DNA of 64,000 nt, from NCBI GenBank assembly GCA_008933995.1, contig WARS01000016.1, forward strand, positions 11,789,848-11,853,847, in the 5' to 3' direction. The translations under genes were made by a program, and so were the position numbers. This DNA comes from Datnioides undecimradiatus. Taxonomy: Eukaryota; Chordata; Actinopteri; Lobotiformes; Datnioididae. Shown here piece by piece: positions 11,320 through 24,777 of the stretch (the stretch's first letter is position 1; each line of letters opens with the position of its first letter). Below the pieces are notes generated by a model. The model made no database searches and was not told the DNA's origin. It saw only the letters and a program-made list of their open reading frames with translations.

Positions 11320-11382
<63 letters not shown>

Positions 11383-12060
11383 GATAGTTGAGGGATAGAA
11401 AAATCATCCTTGTCATGTGAGCTTATTGATTAAAATAGGAGGATTTGTCCTGAGGAAGTGTGTGCGTGTGTGTGCATGTGAGTGTGTGCGTGAGTTGTAA
11501 GAAACTACTACACTAGATTTTGAAGTGGTAATTATATATGTTGTAATATGTAATGTAATGTTGACCCATTACATTTTTCATTTCTTTTGAGAAGCTTATC
11601 CCTCACTGTCGTCCCTGTATGCGCTGTCACTTTAACGTAATGATTACATCTGGGTTTTATCTGTGTTTGTGTGTTTGCCACTTAAATCACTACTTTTCCC
11701 CTTTATTTATCGAGATAGTATTTACTTTACTGGGGAGCATTTCACGTGCAAACATGTACAGCTCATAAAAGTGTGGGATGCACTGTTTGAATTACCAGCT
11801 AGCAGCAAGTGGAGAAAGCAGATGAGCTACAACCTTCAGATACTTGTTACAGGTTCACACTGATCATAAATAAACGTTTTCTGTTGCCTTTCATTTGCAT
11901 TTAATTGCATTTAATGCTTTAAAATGTTTAGAAAACATTTCCATCTTTTCTACTGAAACGTCTCTTCACAGAAAGAGCTTTCATAAACACCTTCACTAAC
12001 CATTCGGTGGTTCTATTGCGCCAGTTTCTCTATACATCGCTTTTGCCCACCCTTACTTAC
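11230..12060 (-). other. adgrl3: adgrl3 short intron (within HormR)
   Basis: An 831-base intron containing the (GT)27 run at 11324-11378 and a further GT-rich patch near 11458-11495. No exon candidate was seen. Confidence 0.9.
11324..11378. repeat. (GT)n microsatellite upstream of the HormR exon
   Basis: About 27 uninterrupted GT units; (CA)n in the transcript, about 95 bases before the acceptor of the exon at 11126-11229. Confidence 0.97.
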
Positions 12061-12483
12061 CCAGTGTTCCTACAGGGCAGGGCTGCTTGGCTGTCTGGCC
12101 TTGCTGTGTCCGGGGCCAGGATATGTCGGCCGTCACTCTGGGATTGCAGAAGTCTTGGGGAGGCAGGGCGGGAGGCTGCGGGACTGCAGGTGGGACCTGC
12201 ACTGGTGGTGAGCGTCCTCCTTTCTGGTTGGTGTCAGGAATTTGGTTGGTGTCAGATGACGAGCCGCCGGCGGGAACCAGGATGGGCTGGCGGACTGTGG
12301 TGGTGGTTCGATAGCGCTGGCCGGGGGAGGTGGTGAGGAGTGGCCGCGGGGTCGTGTAGTAGGGAGGAGAACGAGTGGTGGTGGTGCGGCTGGTAGATGA
12401 AGAGGAGGACCCTCCACCACCAACTGGACCTCCTCCTCCTCCACCTCCTCGGTTGGGAGGCATCATGGGAGGTGGGCGATAGT
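12061..12483 (-). CDS. adgrl3: adgrl3 exon: Gly/Ser/Thr/Pro-rich stalk and start of HormR domain
   Basis: This 423-nt exon (phase 1 to 1) encodes residues 395-535. It begins DYRPPPMMPPNRG, then seven consecutive Gly, PV, four more Gly, five Ser and clustered TTTT runs, a mucin-like, probably O-glycosylated stalk with little similarity to mammals. The last ~30 residues return to family sequence: DFCNPR, then ISWPRTQQGQTAKQPCPVGT, the start of the hormone-receptor (HormR) domain, matching the latrophilin-3-type AKQPCP motif. Acceptor TCTTCAG|AC, donor CTGG|GTAAGT. Stalk length and repeats are the least conserved part of the protein, so any rapid evolution should show here. Confidence 0.93.
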
Positions 12484-15024
12484 CTGAAGAGGAGAGAGAA
12501 AGGGATAGGGTCACAACGCAGCACCATGACAAGGGTTCAAAATGTTTTTGTGGGATGAAGAAGTCAAAACAACAGAGCTGAGAGAACTGTGAACTGTGGC
12601 CTACAAGTGTAAATAATCTTATAGTGACAGACGCCAACACATTTCCAGGCATTCATTTGCACAGCTCTAAATAGCCTTGTGTGAAGCAGCTTCCCAATGC
12701 CTGCGTTTCATCCCCTGTTGCATTTTCTTCTTTATCTGCTCGTCCCTAGTTCAGAACATATTTCCAAACAGTTCAGTCAACAGTTGTTACAGAACAACAA
12801 AAACATGTCTGCTATAATGTGTGAATGTCCCAGCAAGACCAACAATTGGTTTGTCCGGCAAACGTGCACACAAGGCCGAGCCTTTCCTCAGGGACGGCTT
12901 CACAGTAGTGGTGGTTTTTGCTGCTTATCGTGGCAGAAATAAAACATTCTTTCAGTGTCATGCATGATTCATAAAACCGTGACATCATGTGCAGCAACAA
13001 GGCCACATAAACGCACATGACGCAGTCTTTTATTGTCAATATTTCATTGTAAAAAGGCTCAATTATTCACATTGACCCTGTTCAGGGAACAGAAATAAAG
13101 AATGAATGGACGACGTGATGGGAAGAGAGAGGAGTAGAGCATGTGTTTGTGAAGTGCTATGGTGTCTTCTTGTGAACATACGATCACAGTGTGCTTCGCT
13201 CTATCTGCCACCCTCCCGTTGCTTTTTAGCTGCACGTAGAACAAATCAATATTGCAGGATTGAAAGTTGAGTAGAGGGAAATAGTGGTTTAATTACTTTC
13301 CTTTTGAATAATTTTATGGTTCTCAATTCATTTGGACTTGATGAAGTGTAATACTGCATTTGGGTGGAGCCCATATGCTGATGCTACGTCTTCACTTTCA
13401 AACACTCTTTAGCAGCAGGGTACAGCTTTGTCTGTCACTGTGAACACTTTCATTATACAGCTGCCCAAAGTATTTTTGAATAAACATGTGATTAATTCTC
13501 AGGAATATTTTTAGGAATTTGCAATTACAGAAAACACACCCACAACCTGCATGTATTGAACCTGCAGATGTTTCTCATTATGTGAATTTGTTTGGATAGC
13601 TCCAAACTTTGTCTTTGTACTTTACAAACTACATATTGTTGCGCCGGTTTCTTTTAGATACAGCTAAACTAAATCATCACAGAGCATGCAGAACTATTTC
13701 AACAATATTTTCACTTCATCTTCCTATTAAAAAACAGATGTATGTGGATTTCCTGAACACGACAAGGAAACACACTAACAAGAAGAGAGACAAACAGACA
13801 TAAACACAGAGGCAACACTTTGAGATCACAAAGTTACTCCAATATAAATCCTCCCAGTGCCGTGTTATGTTTCAAAAGAGGAGTACGTGTACTCCATGAT
13901 CTCAAGCGCTGTGTTTAGTCAATGGCTGAAAATATTGTTTGCACACAAAAATAAAATATAAAGTTAACAGTGAAATACTCCAGAGCAAAGAGAAAGCTGA
14001 ACATGGATAAACTTGCCTAAAAAGACATTCCTCACCATCTCCACGCCGAGCAGCAACTATGAATGATTTCATTTTGGGGTTTTTGCTGAGCAGTGTGCAA
14101 TACACTGACATCACGCTACACAATTTCTGGGTAATGGAGTCATTCAAGCTCTCAAAAAATTCAGCTATCACTTGCTGCTATTTGGGGTGAAGTTTTCCTG
14201 TGCACCTTTAAGTTTGCCCCCATGTGAAAAATCCATGATTTTCAGAAAATATGGAAAGCTCAGGCACTTGTGTTTCCCTGTCTGAGGGGGTTGGTGTGCC
14301 TAGGGCCATAATATGTACTACATGCTGGTCACTGACATTGAAGGGTTATAGAGTTTGTCGTATCTCAACGGGGCTGTATGTTCTGTATTGCTCATGAAAA
14401 GGGGTTTGATTGTAAGAATTTTACCGTACAGGCTGGGACATAATGGGACATATTCATTACTGCAATGGAGTTCGATGTGCTGTGTATGGATTTCTTTGAG
14501 GTTTGATTTGGGGTTTAATGTGCACAAAATTAGTTCACTGCAGTGTTCTGGCAAATTTTGCCATTTTTTTTAAATGTTTTTTTTTTTTCTTTGTTCCTTT
14601 GGGGGTGAAGGGAAGGTGTGAGCGTGGAGAATCAAGTGTGAGTGTGCGGATGTGTGTGGGTGGTAGAATAGAGTGGGTGTTTGTGTTATTTACTGTGGAC
14701 TGAAGTTGTCCCGTCCTGTGGATTTTAAGTTTAATTAAAGAAGCCATCCCTCTCTCTTTCTCTGTCTCTCTCTGTCTGTCTGTCTGGTTGACTGACAGCC
14801 ATGTAACATCCCGCTCCTGCTGTACGTTCTGTTCTCTTCCTCCACAACTCAGTGGAGTGTTTCCGTACCTAAACTGTGCTGCTCCCCGTTCCTGAATCAC
14901 TGCCGCCCTGCCTCATGCATTCTCCACGGAACATTGCCATCAATCATGCGTAGCAGCAGTGGCCTAGGGACTAGCTGTCAATCTGTATGTGTGTGCGCGC
15001 GTGTGTACTTATGAAACAGTGAGT

Positions 15025-15026
<2 letters not shown>

Positions 15027-15066
<40 letters not shown>
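15027..15066. repeat. (GT)n microsatellite
   Basis: About 20 GT units in the 11.5-kb intron. Confidence 0.97.
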
Positions 15067-15068
<2 letters not shown>

Positions 15069-17147
15069 CTGCACTCAAACGGGAAGCTCCATTAGGGGCT
15101 CTGCCACAACAATAGAAGAGTAATGGTGTGTGTATGTGTATGTGTATGTGAGGTTGATGTCTGCTGTCATTTGAGTACAGGGGGAGAAAACGCAGGGGCT
15201 GGCAGCTTGAGGTGAGGTAACACAAAAGCCAGTGAGCATCACAGGCAAGGGGCCTCAGCACTTCACTACCCATGCATCTCTATCCCTTGTCCTTCCTGGT
15301 CTCTTGACATTTTCCACCCGATTTGATCGCTCACTCCGAACTTTCTCTTACTTTCTGCCACATTTTGATTCTCCCTTTTTCAATTTCTACCATTCCTAAC
15401 ACTCTCTTTCAATCATTCTCGTCTGGGCCTTTATCTTGTCCTCCTATGCTACCTCTTTTGTGGCATTTGAATAAAAAAAAAAATATCTTGTTTTGTGATG
15501 AATTCATCACTAGCATCACTCAGGATGCTGTGAAAGATGCTGTAGGGAACTACAGCAACATGACATAACAGCTTCATGAAACATTTATAGAGAAAAAGGC
15601 TAGAGGTTGTACTCATGGGGACTGGCATATCACCCTGCATTTAAACTTAGGAAGCCTAGAGTAAATGTGCTGTGACAGCTTCATGATGTCAGCTAACCTA
15701 AACGTTGCGCTCTTTGCTAAGACTGATGCCACAAGGACAAGTACGTGACACAAAGCAAAACAGCAAAAAATAAAACCGGTTACCAATTCAAGACTTTTGC
15801 ACTACATTTATGCCCTGCATATGTATGTGGGTGACATATTTTGACAGATATGTTCTGGGAGAAAGATCAGTTTCATATGAGACGCCTTTGCATACCAGTA
15901 GTTGAGTGATAAACATAACTCATCACATTTTACTGCAGAAATGTAAGAAATAAATTCTTGCTGCTTTGGCTCAGGATGAAGCAAGTCAGCATTAACTGTT
16001 ATATCCAGCACCAGATAGTATGTTTTAAATCAAACACGGGCTTTTGATGAGAGTTTAAATCTATCCCAATAAGGCACATATATGCAAAATAGAAGAGGCA
16101 TAATTATATGCATATCACATATAAATGGAATTAAAATAAATGTCAAGAATGCTGTGGGTGTCAAAAGCAGTTTTTAACAGTTTGATTTGATATGATTCCA
16201 GTGGGACTGAAACACTGTCTCTAAATCAATTTGTGGTTTGGAGGTGATTTTCTATATGCATGCTAAAATCACATGTTTAAAAATAAATCAAATTTATCAA
16301 ATGATTACTGAAGACAAAACATTTAATAAACTGGGCCCCACTGTTGCATTCAACAATATTTTTTCATATTTAATTGCATCTTGATTGAACACTAATGCTG
16401 TAAAGCAAAGACAGGTGTGATGTTCTGTAAGCAGCTGTTTAAATTGGCAACAGACTTATATGTCCAGCTTTTGACCTAACTTAAGGACCTCAGAGTGGCG
16501 TGAAAAAGAAACATTTAAGCATCTACTATTCAATGAAAACTGTGTAATCTATTCTATTTGTTTCTGTTCTATTAGTTTCTATTCTAGTTCTACGTCTTTT
16601 CCTGACCTGTGGCAAGTCCATGGGGAAGGTGAGACAATGGCCGGCTGCAGTAAACTTGTTCCTGGAGTTGTCTATCTGTCACCGCACTGGAGGGGCCACA
16701 GTGATGCTGCCAGTCAGCCTGGGATGCTAGCACATGATCATCTGACATGCAGACAGACGAGTGTGTGTGTGTGTGCCTTCGACTGAGTGTGGCGATGTTT
16801 TTCTGTGTGGGTACGACTGCCTGTCTCTGCCTCGGCTCTGTTTTGCCGAGAATGCTCTTCTCACTCGGTAAACAGAGGGATCGTAAATCCACAACACAAA
16901 AGGTAGAAGGCAGGGAGGAGAGAGGAGAGGGGGAAATGAACTTCCCCTGGCAAGTTTCCCACATTGTCAGAAAAGCATCAGACAGTGATGGAGGGAGAGG
17001 AGGAGTGAGACTGAGGCAAAGAGAAGAGGGATTTGAAATAAGACAGAAGTTTCACAGAGCTGAGACTGAAGTGTCTATTATACTGGTCTTAATATGCAAG
17101 ATGATTACTTTTTTGCACTTTCCTTAAAAGTTACTGCCTCCTTGCTT

Positions 17148-17150
<3 letters not shown>

Positions 17151-17183
<33 letters not shown>
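17151..17183. repeat. (CA)n microsatellite
   Basis: About 16 CA units. Confidence 0.97.
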
Positions 17184-17184
<1 letters not shown>

Positions 17185-20100
17185 ATCCTCAACAGTAGGG
17201 AGGTTTGGATCCAGAGGAGTAACAGCAAAATGATAATCTGGAGGGCACAAAGCTTTCTAGGTTGGATAGTAGCACAGACACTGAATAGGGCTGCATACTG
17301 CGATAACGCACTGCCCCTATGGCTGGAGAGCGCACACACACACAAATGCACACACACAGTCACTTGTACAGACACTTACTTTCTGCTCAGTTGTGCTTCG
17401 AGCACACTTGCACACACATGCATGCAAATACACACACTTGAACAGAAATGTACTTTTTTCCCTCGCTTACTGAAGTGCAATGCAATACACACACACACTC
17501 GTACGCAGCACAGAGCTTGTGGCGAGTGGCTCGAGCCTGCTGATAAGACAGAATGGAGCACTTCAAAGCAGTGATACTTGGAGATAGAAAACAACCTCGA
17601 CTAATAGAGCCTCCCTCAAAATGGCTGCCAGGCACCACCGCGTTCCACAGCTAATGTGTCACATACAGACGCCACATCACCCACTGCTCAGCCCTGTGTG
17701 CTTACCAGTTGCATAATCATGTCATCCCTCTGCTGAGGTTGGAGACACCTGCAGCAAGTTTGCCAATTACATGCTTCTTTCTTAATCTGGGGAACTTCCC
17801 TTGTTCAAAGCAAAGAAGCTAACAGGACAGTTTGAATTCTTCTCTTTTTTTAGGTTTTCCTCTTAAATAATGGAGGAAACCATCAGCATATTCCTTTATA
17901 TTCCATATCCCTGCCTCTCCTACTCCAGACATGCATCACATTCATGTCAATTCTTTGAGCACAACAGGTATAGTAGGAATATATAGTGGGCATCCAGCAA
18001 AAATCCTATTACTGTGTTAGAATGAGAGCCGCAGCCTTTAGCGAGTGACCCTGTGGCTATTCAATATTTTGCTCCCCATAATTTATCACCAAGGCCCATC
18101 ATTTAGAGATTAAGACTGTATCCACTTTGTTGCCCTCCTGCACGTTTTTATACATCTCAAAAATGAAATCTGGCTAGATCACAGCGAGGGCGACACGCTT
18201 TTCTCGCAGCTCTCCTCTGTATTTAGTTCCTGTGAGGCTGTGGGTTTCCCTTCCACCCTGTTGTCCTGGCTAGGCCTGCTTAATTTGGCTTCTGCGTTTT
18301 GGCAGAAGAGAGGCGGTGCAGAGGCCAAATGCACGCAGCGGGCCTGGCTGGGGCAATCCAATCGATAAGGACACACTGCAGGCAAAGAACAGGTGCAACA
18401 GACTCTCTGAAGCAAAGTCAGCCTCCGCCGAGACGGCCGTGTCGTAATCTATTTGGGAAGGAGGGAGATAGGCAGCGTGGGGGAAAGCAGGAGGTAAAAG
18501 ATGAAGAAGAGAGAAGGCAGAAGTGAGAGCGGGAGTGTTGCCTTGTACAACAACTGTTTACTGGTGCGTAGGACTGTGAATACCATTCCACTCAGACCAT
18601 GTTATGTGAGAAATAAGATACAATATGACATGTGGCACATGATCTACATTTAGGCTTAAAAAGATAGTTGCATATTTTTGGACACACTACCTCACAATTT
18701 GAAGAATAAAATTTTGAACTCAAGGGTTTGTGTTTTGCAAACAACCATAAACACACTAAGCAAACCTGCTTTAATTTTGACAGAGCTCAATCATCTCAAT
18801 TGGTGCGAACTGTGAGGTCTGTCGAGGACCTTACACACAGACTGTGGGGCACGCTCACACACATACACGCGCGCACACAAACAATTTGGTATGACGAACC
18901 AGAAATGTGCTGAGGGTAAGTCTAATCAGTGATCTGGTGAAAGAGGGTCTCCACTTCAACCATTAACACTTTTCATTCTCCCCACTCAAGCTTGTGTCTA
19001 ACATTTCCTGCACTGCTTAGCCTCGTCGCCTGATTGCAATCTGGTGCCAAGGAAGGAAGTAAGAGAGGAGAGAGGAAGGAGGAGAGGAGAGGAGAGCTAG
19101 GGAGGATGGTGTAAATAAGTGTAGACAGGTTAAAGACAATAGAAACTCCATGCTTGACTTCCTTAGGAAATGGAGCACTGTGATTCCAGCCATTAAGAGT
19201 TCAAAGGTGAGCATTTCAATTTCCGTGAACTGACAGAGTGGCCAACAGAGGTCATCTCTATAAATCTGTGTATTTAGCAGATTAGAGCAGAATGCCAGCG
19301 TTTGATTACTCTCTAATTAAGACTGAGTGTATCACTTTTGACACATTAAACATTGGGCCGATGTAAGCAATGGGTTAGAATAACTTAATATTTACTTCTT
19401 GTTCCATGGTTTAGTCTTTTCAGGACTTTAACACGAAAATAATATTTGATCAAATTGCTTTCAAACTCTCAGATCCACGATGCCAAATGCAAAAAGAATG
19501 CAAAAAAAGCAAATATCTTTTTTTAGTTATTGTTGAGAAGCAAACTGTAATGTTAGAGTAACATTTCACTGCTATTATCATTGATAATATTGTTTTTGCA
19601 GCACAAATTAGAGGTTGAACAAAGCTATAAAGTAGGTGTGAAAACTTTTTTAAAATTTTGAGAAGCAAAACGTTGCAGCAACAGATATTTTTTGCAAATG
19701 TGCAAATTGAATATTGCACACGCATGTAAATGTACCGAAATGACCCTTCATTAAATGATCCTGTACCTCTTGTTTATACAAAGCTGAAGTGATTATTTTA
19801 AAATGGTTAGTATCATTTGTTAAATAAATAAATAAGTTTAATTTAACACTTTTAAAACTTTAACCTGTCTCTATACAACAGAAGAAAAATCCCCCAGGGT
19901 TCCTCATAAAACTTTAATAATTATGCACTTTTGGGGTTTTTACTCATTTCAGTGTTGACCTATGGACTTAAGAAGTTACATATTATCTCATGCAGAAGTT
20001 TCTGTCAGCAGGGCTGCAAAGAAAGACCAAAAAATACAAAGTAGCAGAGGTAGCAGAAGAAACTGAACCTAATGAGGGGGAAGAAAATAAAGGTGTAACC

Positions 20101-23100
20101 AATACGAAACAGACAGTGTGGACAAGTGGCAATCTATTAAGTTTTGTTGTTCTGTTCTGTTTGCCCCTCCCTTCACGAAGATGCAGATAACATGAATAAT
20201 TTTGTGACTTTGTTGGGAAAACTTTCTAAAGTGTGGCAAGGCAGACTGGAGGTGATAAATTATTCAAACGTTTCATCGGAGCCATGCCGTTTGCGTAGGG
20301 CAGGCCTCTATAATATGCATGTAAGAAGACATGATGAAACAACTCCATAAACAGCAGAGAGTGAGAGAGCGTTCGGGGAGCGTGGGGTGGGAGGACGGGG
20401 TAATACAGAGGCAAGTGACTCTGACTCTATGTAGGCTTTCACACACTAGGCCTGTATAATATATACATCTAAGGACACGCGATGAAATAGCCTTGTGTGA
20501 TGTGGGAAAAAGCTTAGCACAGAAAAGGAGGGCAGATTAAGCGGGAGATAGGGGTGGCAGAGAGGAAAAACAGTGCAAAACACAGAGTTAAAGAGAAGGA
20601 TACATGAGACGGGGAAATATTGAGATTCCTGTCATTGTGAGTGAATGTTTGTGTGAGAGACGGGGTGAGAAAGAATGGGTATTTAACAGACAAAGAAGAA
20701 ACACAAACAGACACGGGAAACAATAAATGTAGGGAGGCAGTTCACTTTCTTCTTAAGTACCAAGGGAGGAAGAATATGCATTTCAAAAAGATCATTTTCT
20801 GCTGCATGCTGCATCAATGCCGTGATGGAATACATGGGAGTAGTAAACCTTTGTGTTATCTGTTAGCCTAAGGTGAGCTAAACCCTGTTTTTTTTATTTT
20901 CTTCCCCGTGATGTTTAAATTCTTATGCCAGAAGCAAACCTCATGTGACATGCAGGGCTAGGCTAGCCGTTTGGGGTCAATTCAATACTTTATTCAATAC
21001 CCCTATGCTTAGAGACTTATAAACACTTCTATACTCTTTCTATTTAAAAAAACAAAACAAGAAACCTCTCAAGAACCACAGGGTTTAATGTCGTCTTATC
21101 ACAAACACCGGTGCTGGGTCATAGTAGCTGTGATGTATTGGTACCGAATTGGCAAAATTATGACTTAAATTAAGTCTAATGTTGGCCTAATTTCAGATGC
21201 ATGTCTTTATAGATAAACTGCTGAGGCCAAAATGAAAATATTTCAGAATGACCCCCTTCTAAAAAATGCTCACTGAACCGCTTTTTTTTTACCCAGTTGG
21301 ACAGACAAAACACTGTAATTGGTGCTCTCTGCGTTGTACCCCAATTACACTCAGTCCTCAGTGGCCTACCTCTGCCTTCTCTCACTCCATGGCCCATTTC
21401 CTGTCTCATTTTATATCTTTAAGAAGTCCATATGAGCTGAAACAAAAGCAGGGCAAGTATTACGCTACATCGGTAATGAGTGGAAACCCTTAGAGTGGCC
21501 CCTTTCCTTGGCCTGCTTCCTGAACTGAAAGAAAAAAAAACAAAACAAAACACCAGAGGTGGAGCAGAGAAAGTTTGACCACAGTCACCTTTCAGTACTG
21601 TATGCGCGAAAAGTATTTACTGTGATCCTAAAATGCCTTTTTTAGATAAATCTGGAAGAGGTAGTGGAAAAAACACAGGGTTTGGATGCAAGGAGAAAAT
21701 AAAACTTAAACGGATCGACTTGTCGCCTCATTTTCCGAAGAATGAGAAAATCATGCAGTTAAGGCAGTTAATTTATTCCTTGTCTTCATTGAGTGAGTGA
21801 GGGAGCGTAGCGAGGAGGAGAGTAAAGGAGTGGAGCAGCATTGATTGTATGTATTTATCTCCTGCTGGTCAGCAGTCTGGCTTGTTGCTGTGCACTGGAG
21901 GTCATTCTCCACATTGAATCCCCATTGATCTCTTCTTTAGAGCCTCCAGAGACACCCTGAGCTCCATTATGGGAGCGATCACACTCTCAAGCGTACACCA
22001 ATAAACACGTATGCACACTCATGAATAGAGAAACACAAACTCATACTGTAAGTACATTAGCACATTAGGACACGGGCATGCACATCATTATGCATGCACA
22101 AACACACGCACGCACGCACGTTTTTTACAGCACGGCCTCACTTCACACACGCACACTGATCGGTAGAAACCGAGTTTAATGCTGCCTCTCTCTATAATTC
22201 CTTGTACTGCGCCTCCTAACTGCGTGTAAGAGCATGCATTAATTCAGACATCATTTAATAAGACACGCAGCCAGACTGCCTTGACCACTCCATAGAAAGG
22301 TGCTGAAAGGCAATTACGTTGGGCAAATAGCCCTTCAGGCTCCAGGGGCCTAAGCCCTTCCATCCAGACAAAGGAGGGGAGGGTGGACTCTAACCTCACA
22401 CCAGAGTTGAAAGAGAGTCACTCCGGGTTAGACAGTATTCACAGAGCAATCATAAGTTAAAACTCACATAAGACTCAGCCTGCAAACTGGACACCTGACC
22501 CTCCTGACCTGGGTTAAGAATAAACTGTTCAGCTGAAATAAGCGGACATATTTATGATATTTATTCATACAGAACATCTGCATATGATAACCTACGTTTG
22601 ACCTGATTCATATATAACCAGGGGTGAGTTCACCCTTATTACTCATATTGTTTTACTTACCCCAATTTGGTATCCATGCAGGGAGTTTTGGTTTCTGTTA
22701 CAAGTCTTCAATTTTAGTAATTAGATCTATTGTTGATATTATTATTGATTACTACTTTCAAAAATTCAATTATCTTTCTTGAGCAGAGCCAAACTGGGGC
22801 CTGCAGGCCAACAGGTTTATTGGCCCATCTGATGTTTCTAGCAAAAAACTATTAATATCTAATTTATCATTGTTTATGTTATTTTATTTAAATGCCCTTT
22901 AAATGTTTAGTCAATTTACTTGTTTTTCATAATCTGGGCACAGAATGACACCTTGTGCAGGCAGTCAAAAGGAAAGTTTCTGGGCACCCCTGTTCTAGAT
23001 AAAATATCTTAATTAATTTCAAGACCTTGCTGTCAACTGATTTTAAGCGATAGTAACTATGAATATCATTGATTCTGTGTTTCCATTGTGTGTTTTAGCT

Positions 23101-23988
23101 GTAATATGTAATGAGGTACATTTGCCAATTTGAGTCTCTGTGAATGCAGACAACCAGGAGTTAGACCTTTGACAGTAGCCTCATATGAATTGGACAACAA
23201 TAAAGGAATAAAAAGAGAACGAGGCTGAACACAGGTTGAAGTGTCTACAGATTGTCATCATAAGCGGATGTCCTGTATGAAAGAGATATCAGTTCCTCCT
23301 CCCTCCAGACACTCTTGGCTCCATTCTCAAGGAATGCATTAGGATTTGTTAAGCAGCTGGGGAAACTGAAGAGAAGTGCAGGCAAGTGGTACAGTAAAAG
23401 GCGAGAGGCATTTACAGTGTGTATGGCACAGCATGGCATCAGATTTTCTTTGAAAGGCAAAGATCAAGGTAGTCTGTATGATGTCTTTGTGAGTTACTCT
23501 TTGGTTAACTAACGCAGAAATATTTCCATTAATAGTAGACATGACATTAGTATATCTAGAACCAGCTCTAAAAGTTGTTGTTTTTTTTTTTAATTCTGAA
23601 AACATGCAGATACCATGGGTGGGGTGGTGGGGGAACAGTAATAATTGAGAATTGTGACAGCACAGATGGTGCTTTTCTTCCTTTTTAAGTCATTTTGCAG
23701 AATTAATTATTGGAGGAAGATTAGTGGCTGTAAGTATTCCTTATGTCACAACAAAAAAGCATTTATCATTATGATTATTAAAATGAATGAATATTAAAAG
23801 CATTACAAATGTGCCAAGGCATTTCATGATTTGTGAAGATTCACATCACAGCTCGTCCAATTACTGTAGTCAGGAAGAGCACTGGAAACTCCATCTATTT
23901 TCTTTTTATCACACATGGCACAGTTAAAACTATAAAAAACCATGAAGACGAGGAGAAGAAAAGGCGTTATGTTGAAGGTGGGACCTAC

Positions 23989-24777
23989 CATTGTTGCCAA
24001 AGTCCAGCGAGTACTTGACCACGTGGTAGTTATTCCACACATACAGCAGGTTGTCTCTCGGGTTGTAATCCACAGCAGCAATGTACTGGTAGGAATTAGG
24101 GAACGGTATGTTCACCGTCATCTCCTTGCTCTTATCAGTGTTGTACATGTAGTCTATTTTGTTCCCCGTCCCTTCATTGTCATCATCTTCATAAACAGTT
24201 TTGACCACATACAGGACTCCGCAGATCATGAACGCATTGGAGGCAGAGCGTTTATCATAGCTGGTGTCCCACGAGCCTTCAATGCGCAGGGTGTAGGGGT
24301 TGAGCTGGCTCACCACGATGCGCCCGTTGTTCTGCTCTGTTGCATAGATCACCCATAGTCCATTCTCATCCACTGCTAGGTCGATGTCCGACTTGCCCCC
24401 CCAGCGGTATGGCGAGGTATCGTGGTAGTTGGCATTGGCGATGATGGCCTCACCACTCTTAATGCGAGTGCGCAGGTCAAACTTTACAATGTTGCGGGTT
24501 CGTTCCTTGTTGAAGAACAGTGCGCCATCATAGACGACAAAGCCAGTCCCATCCACACGATGTGGCAGTTTGTAGGTGGTGGTGGGACGCCCCGCTATGA
24601 AGTCCTCTTTAGACGAGTACTCTGTCAGTGTGTCTGTGCGGTACGGCGTCCACGGCATGTAGTAGATCTTGTCTGAGGCCTGCAGTGGGTCCTTGCACCA
24701 TGCACCTGACTGGTGATCAGACTCAAAGAGATGCTCACTTTGGTACACTCCTCGCAGAATGCCGGGGCAGAGAAACA
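23989..24777 (-). CDS. adgrl3: adgrl3 exon: complete olfactomedin (OLF) domain
   Basis: This 789-nt exon (phase 1 to phase 1, exactly 263 codons) encodes residues 132-394 in the microexon-containing form. It starts FLCPG and runs through [26 protein letters not shown]-like beta-blade repeats, [39 protein letters not shown] and [20 protein letters not shown], ending YSLDFGNN. It is a five-bladed propeller in the family, binds FLRT proteins, and carries a central Ca2+ site; the Cys of LCPG and of MICG form the family disulfide. Identity with mammalian ADGRL3 is very high by eye. Acceptor TTCCTCAG|TG; donor AATG|GTAGGT. The antisense open frames here are shadows. Confidence 0.98.

Larger units (their letters stand above)
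12484..23988 (-). other. adgrl3: adgrl3 intron between olfactomedin and stalk exons
   Basis: About 11.5 kb. Mammalian ADGRL3 encodes extra stalk sequence after SLDFG; I found no fish counterpart here by eye. It contains (GT)20 and (CA)16 runs, a diverged 40-bp duplicate (20302-20340 and 20448-20487) and a CpG-richer patch around 18181-18450. Open frames lack homology or are low-complexity. Confidence 0.8.

Noticed and set aside
12007..12336. Plus-strand Gly/Trp-rich open frames across the stalk exon
   Set aside because: Antisense shadow; the minus strand carries family sequence and correct splice borders.
23942..24676. Plus-strand open frames antisense to the olfactomedin exon
   Set aside because: Shadows of the strongly coding minus strand.
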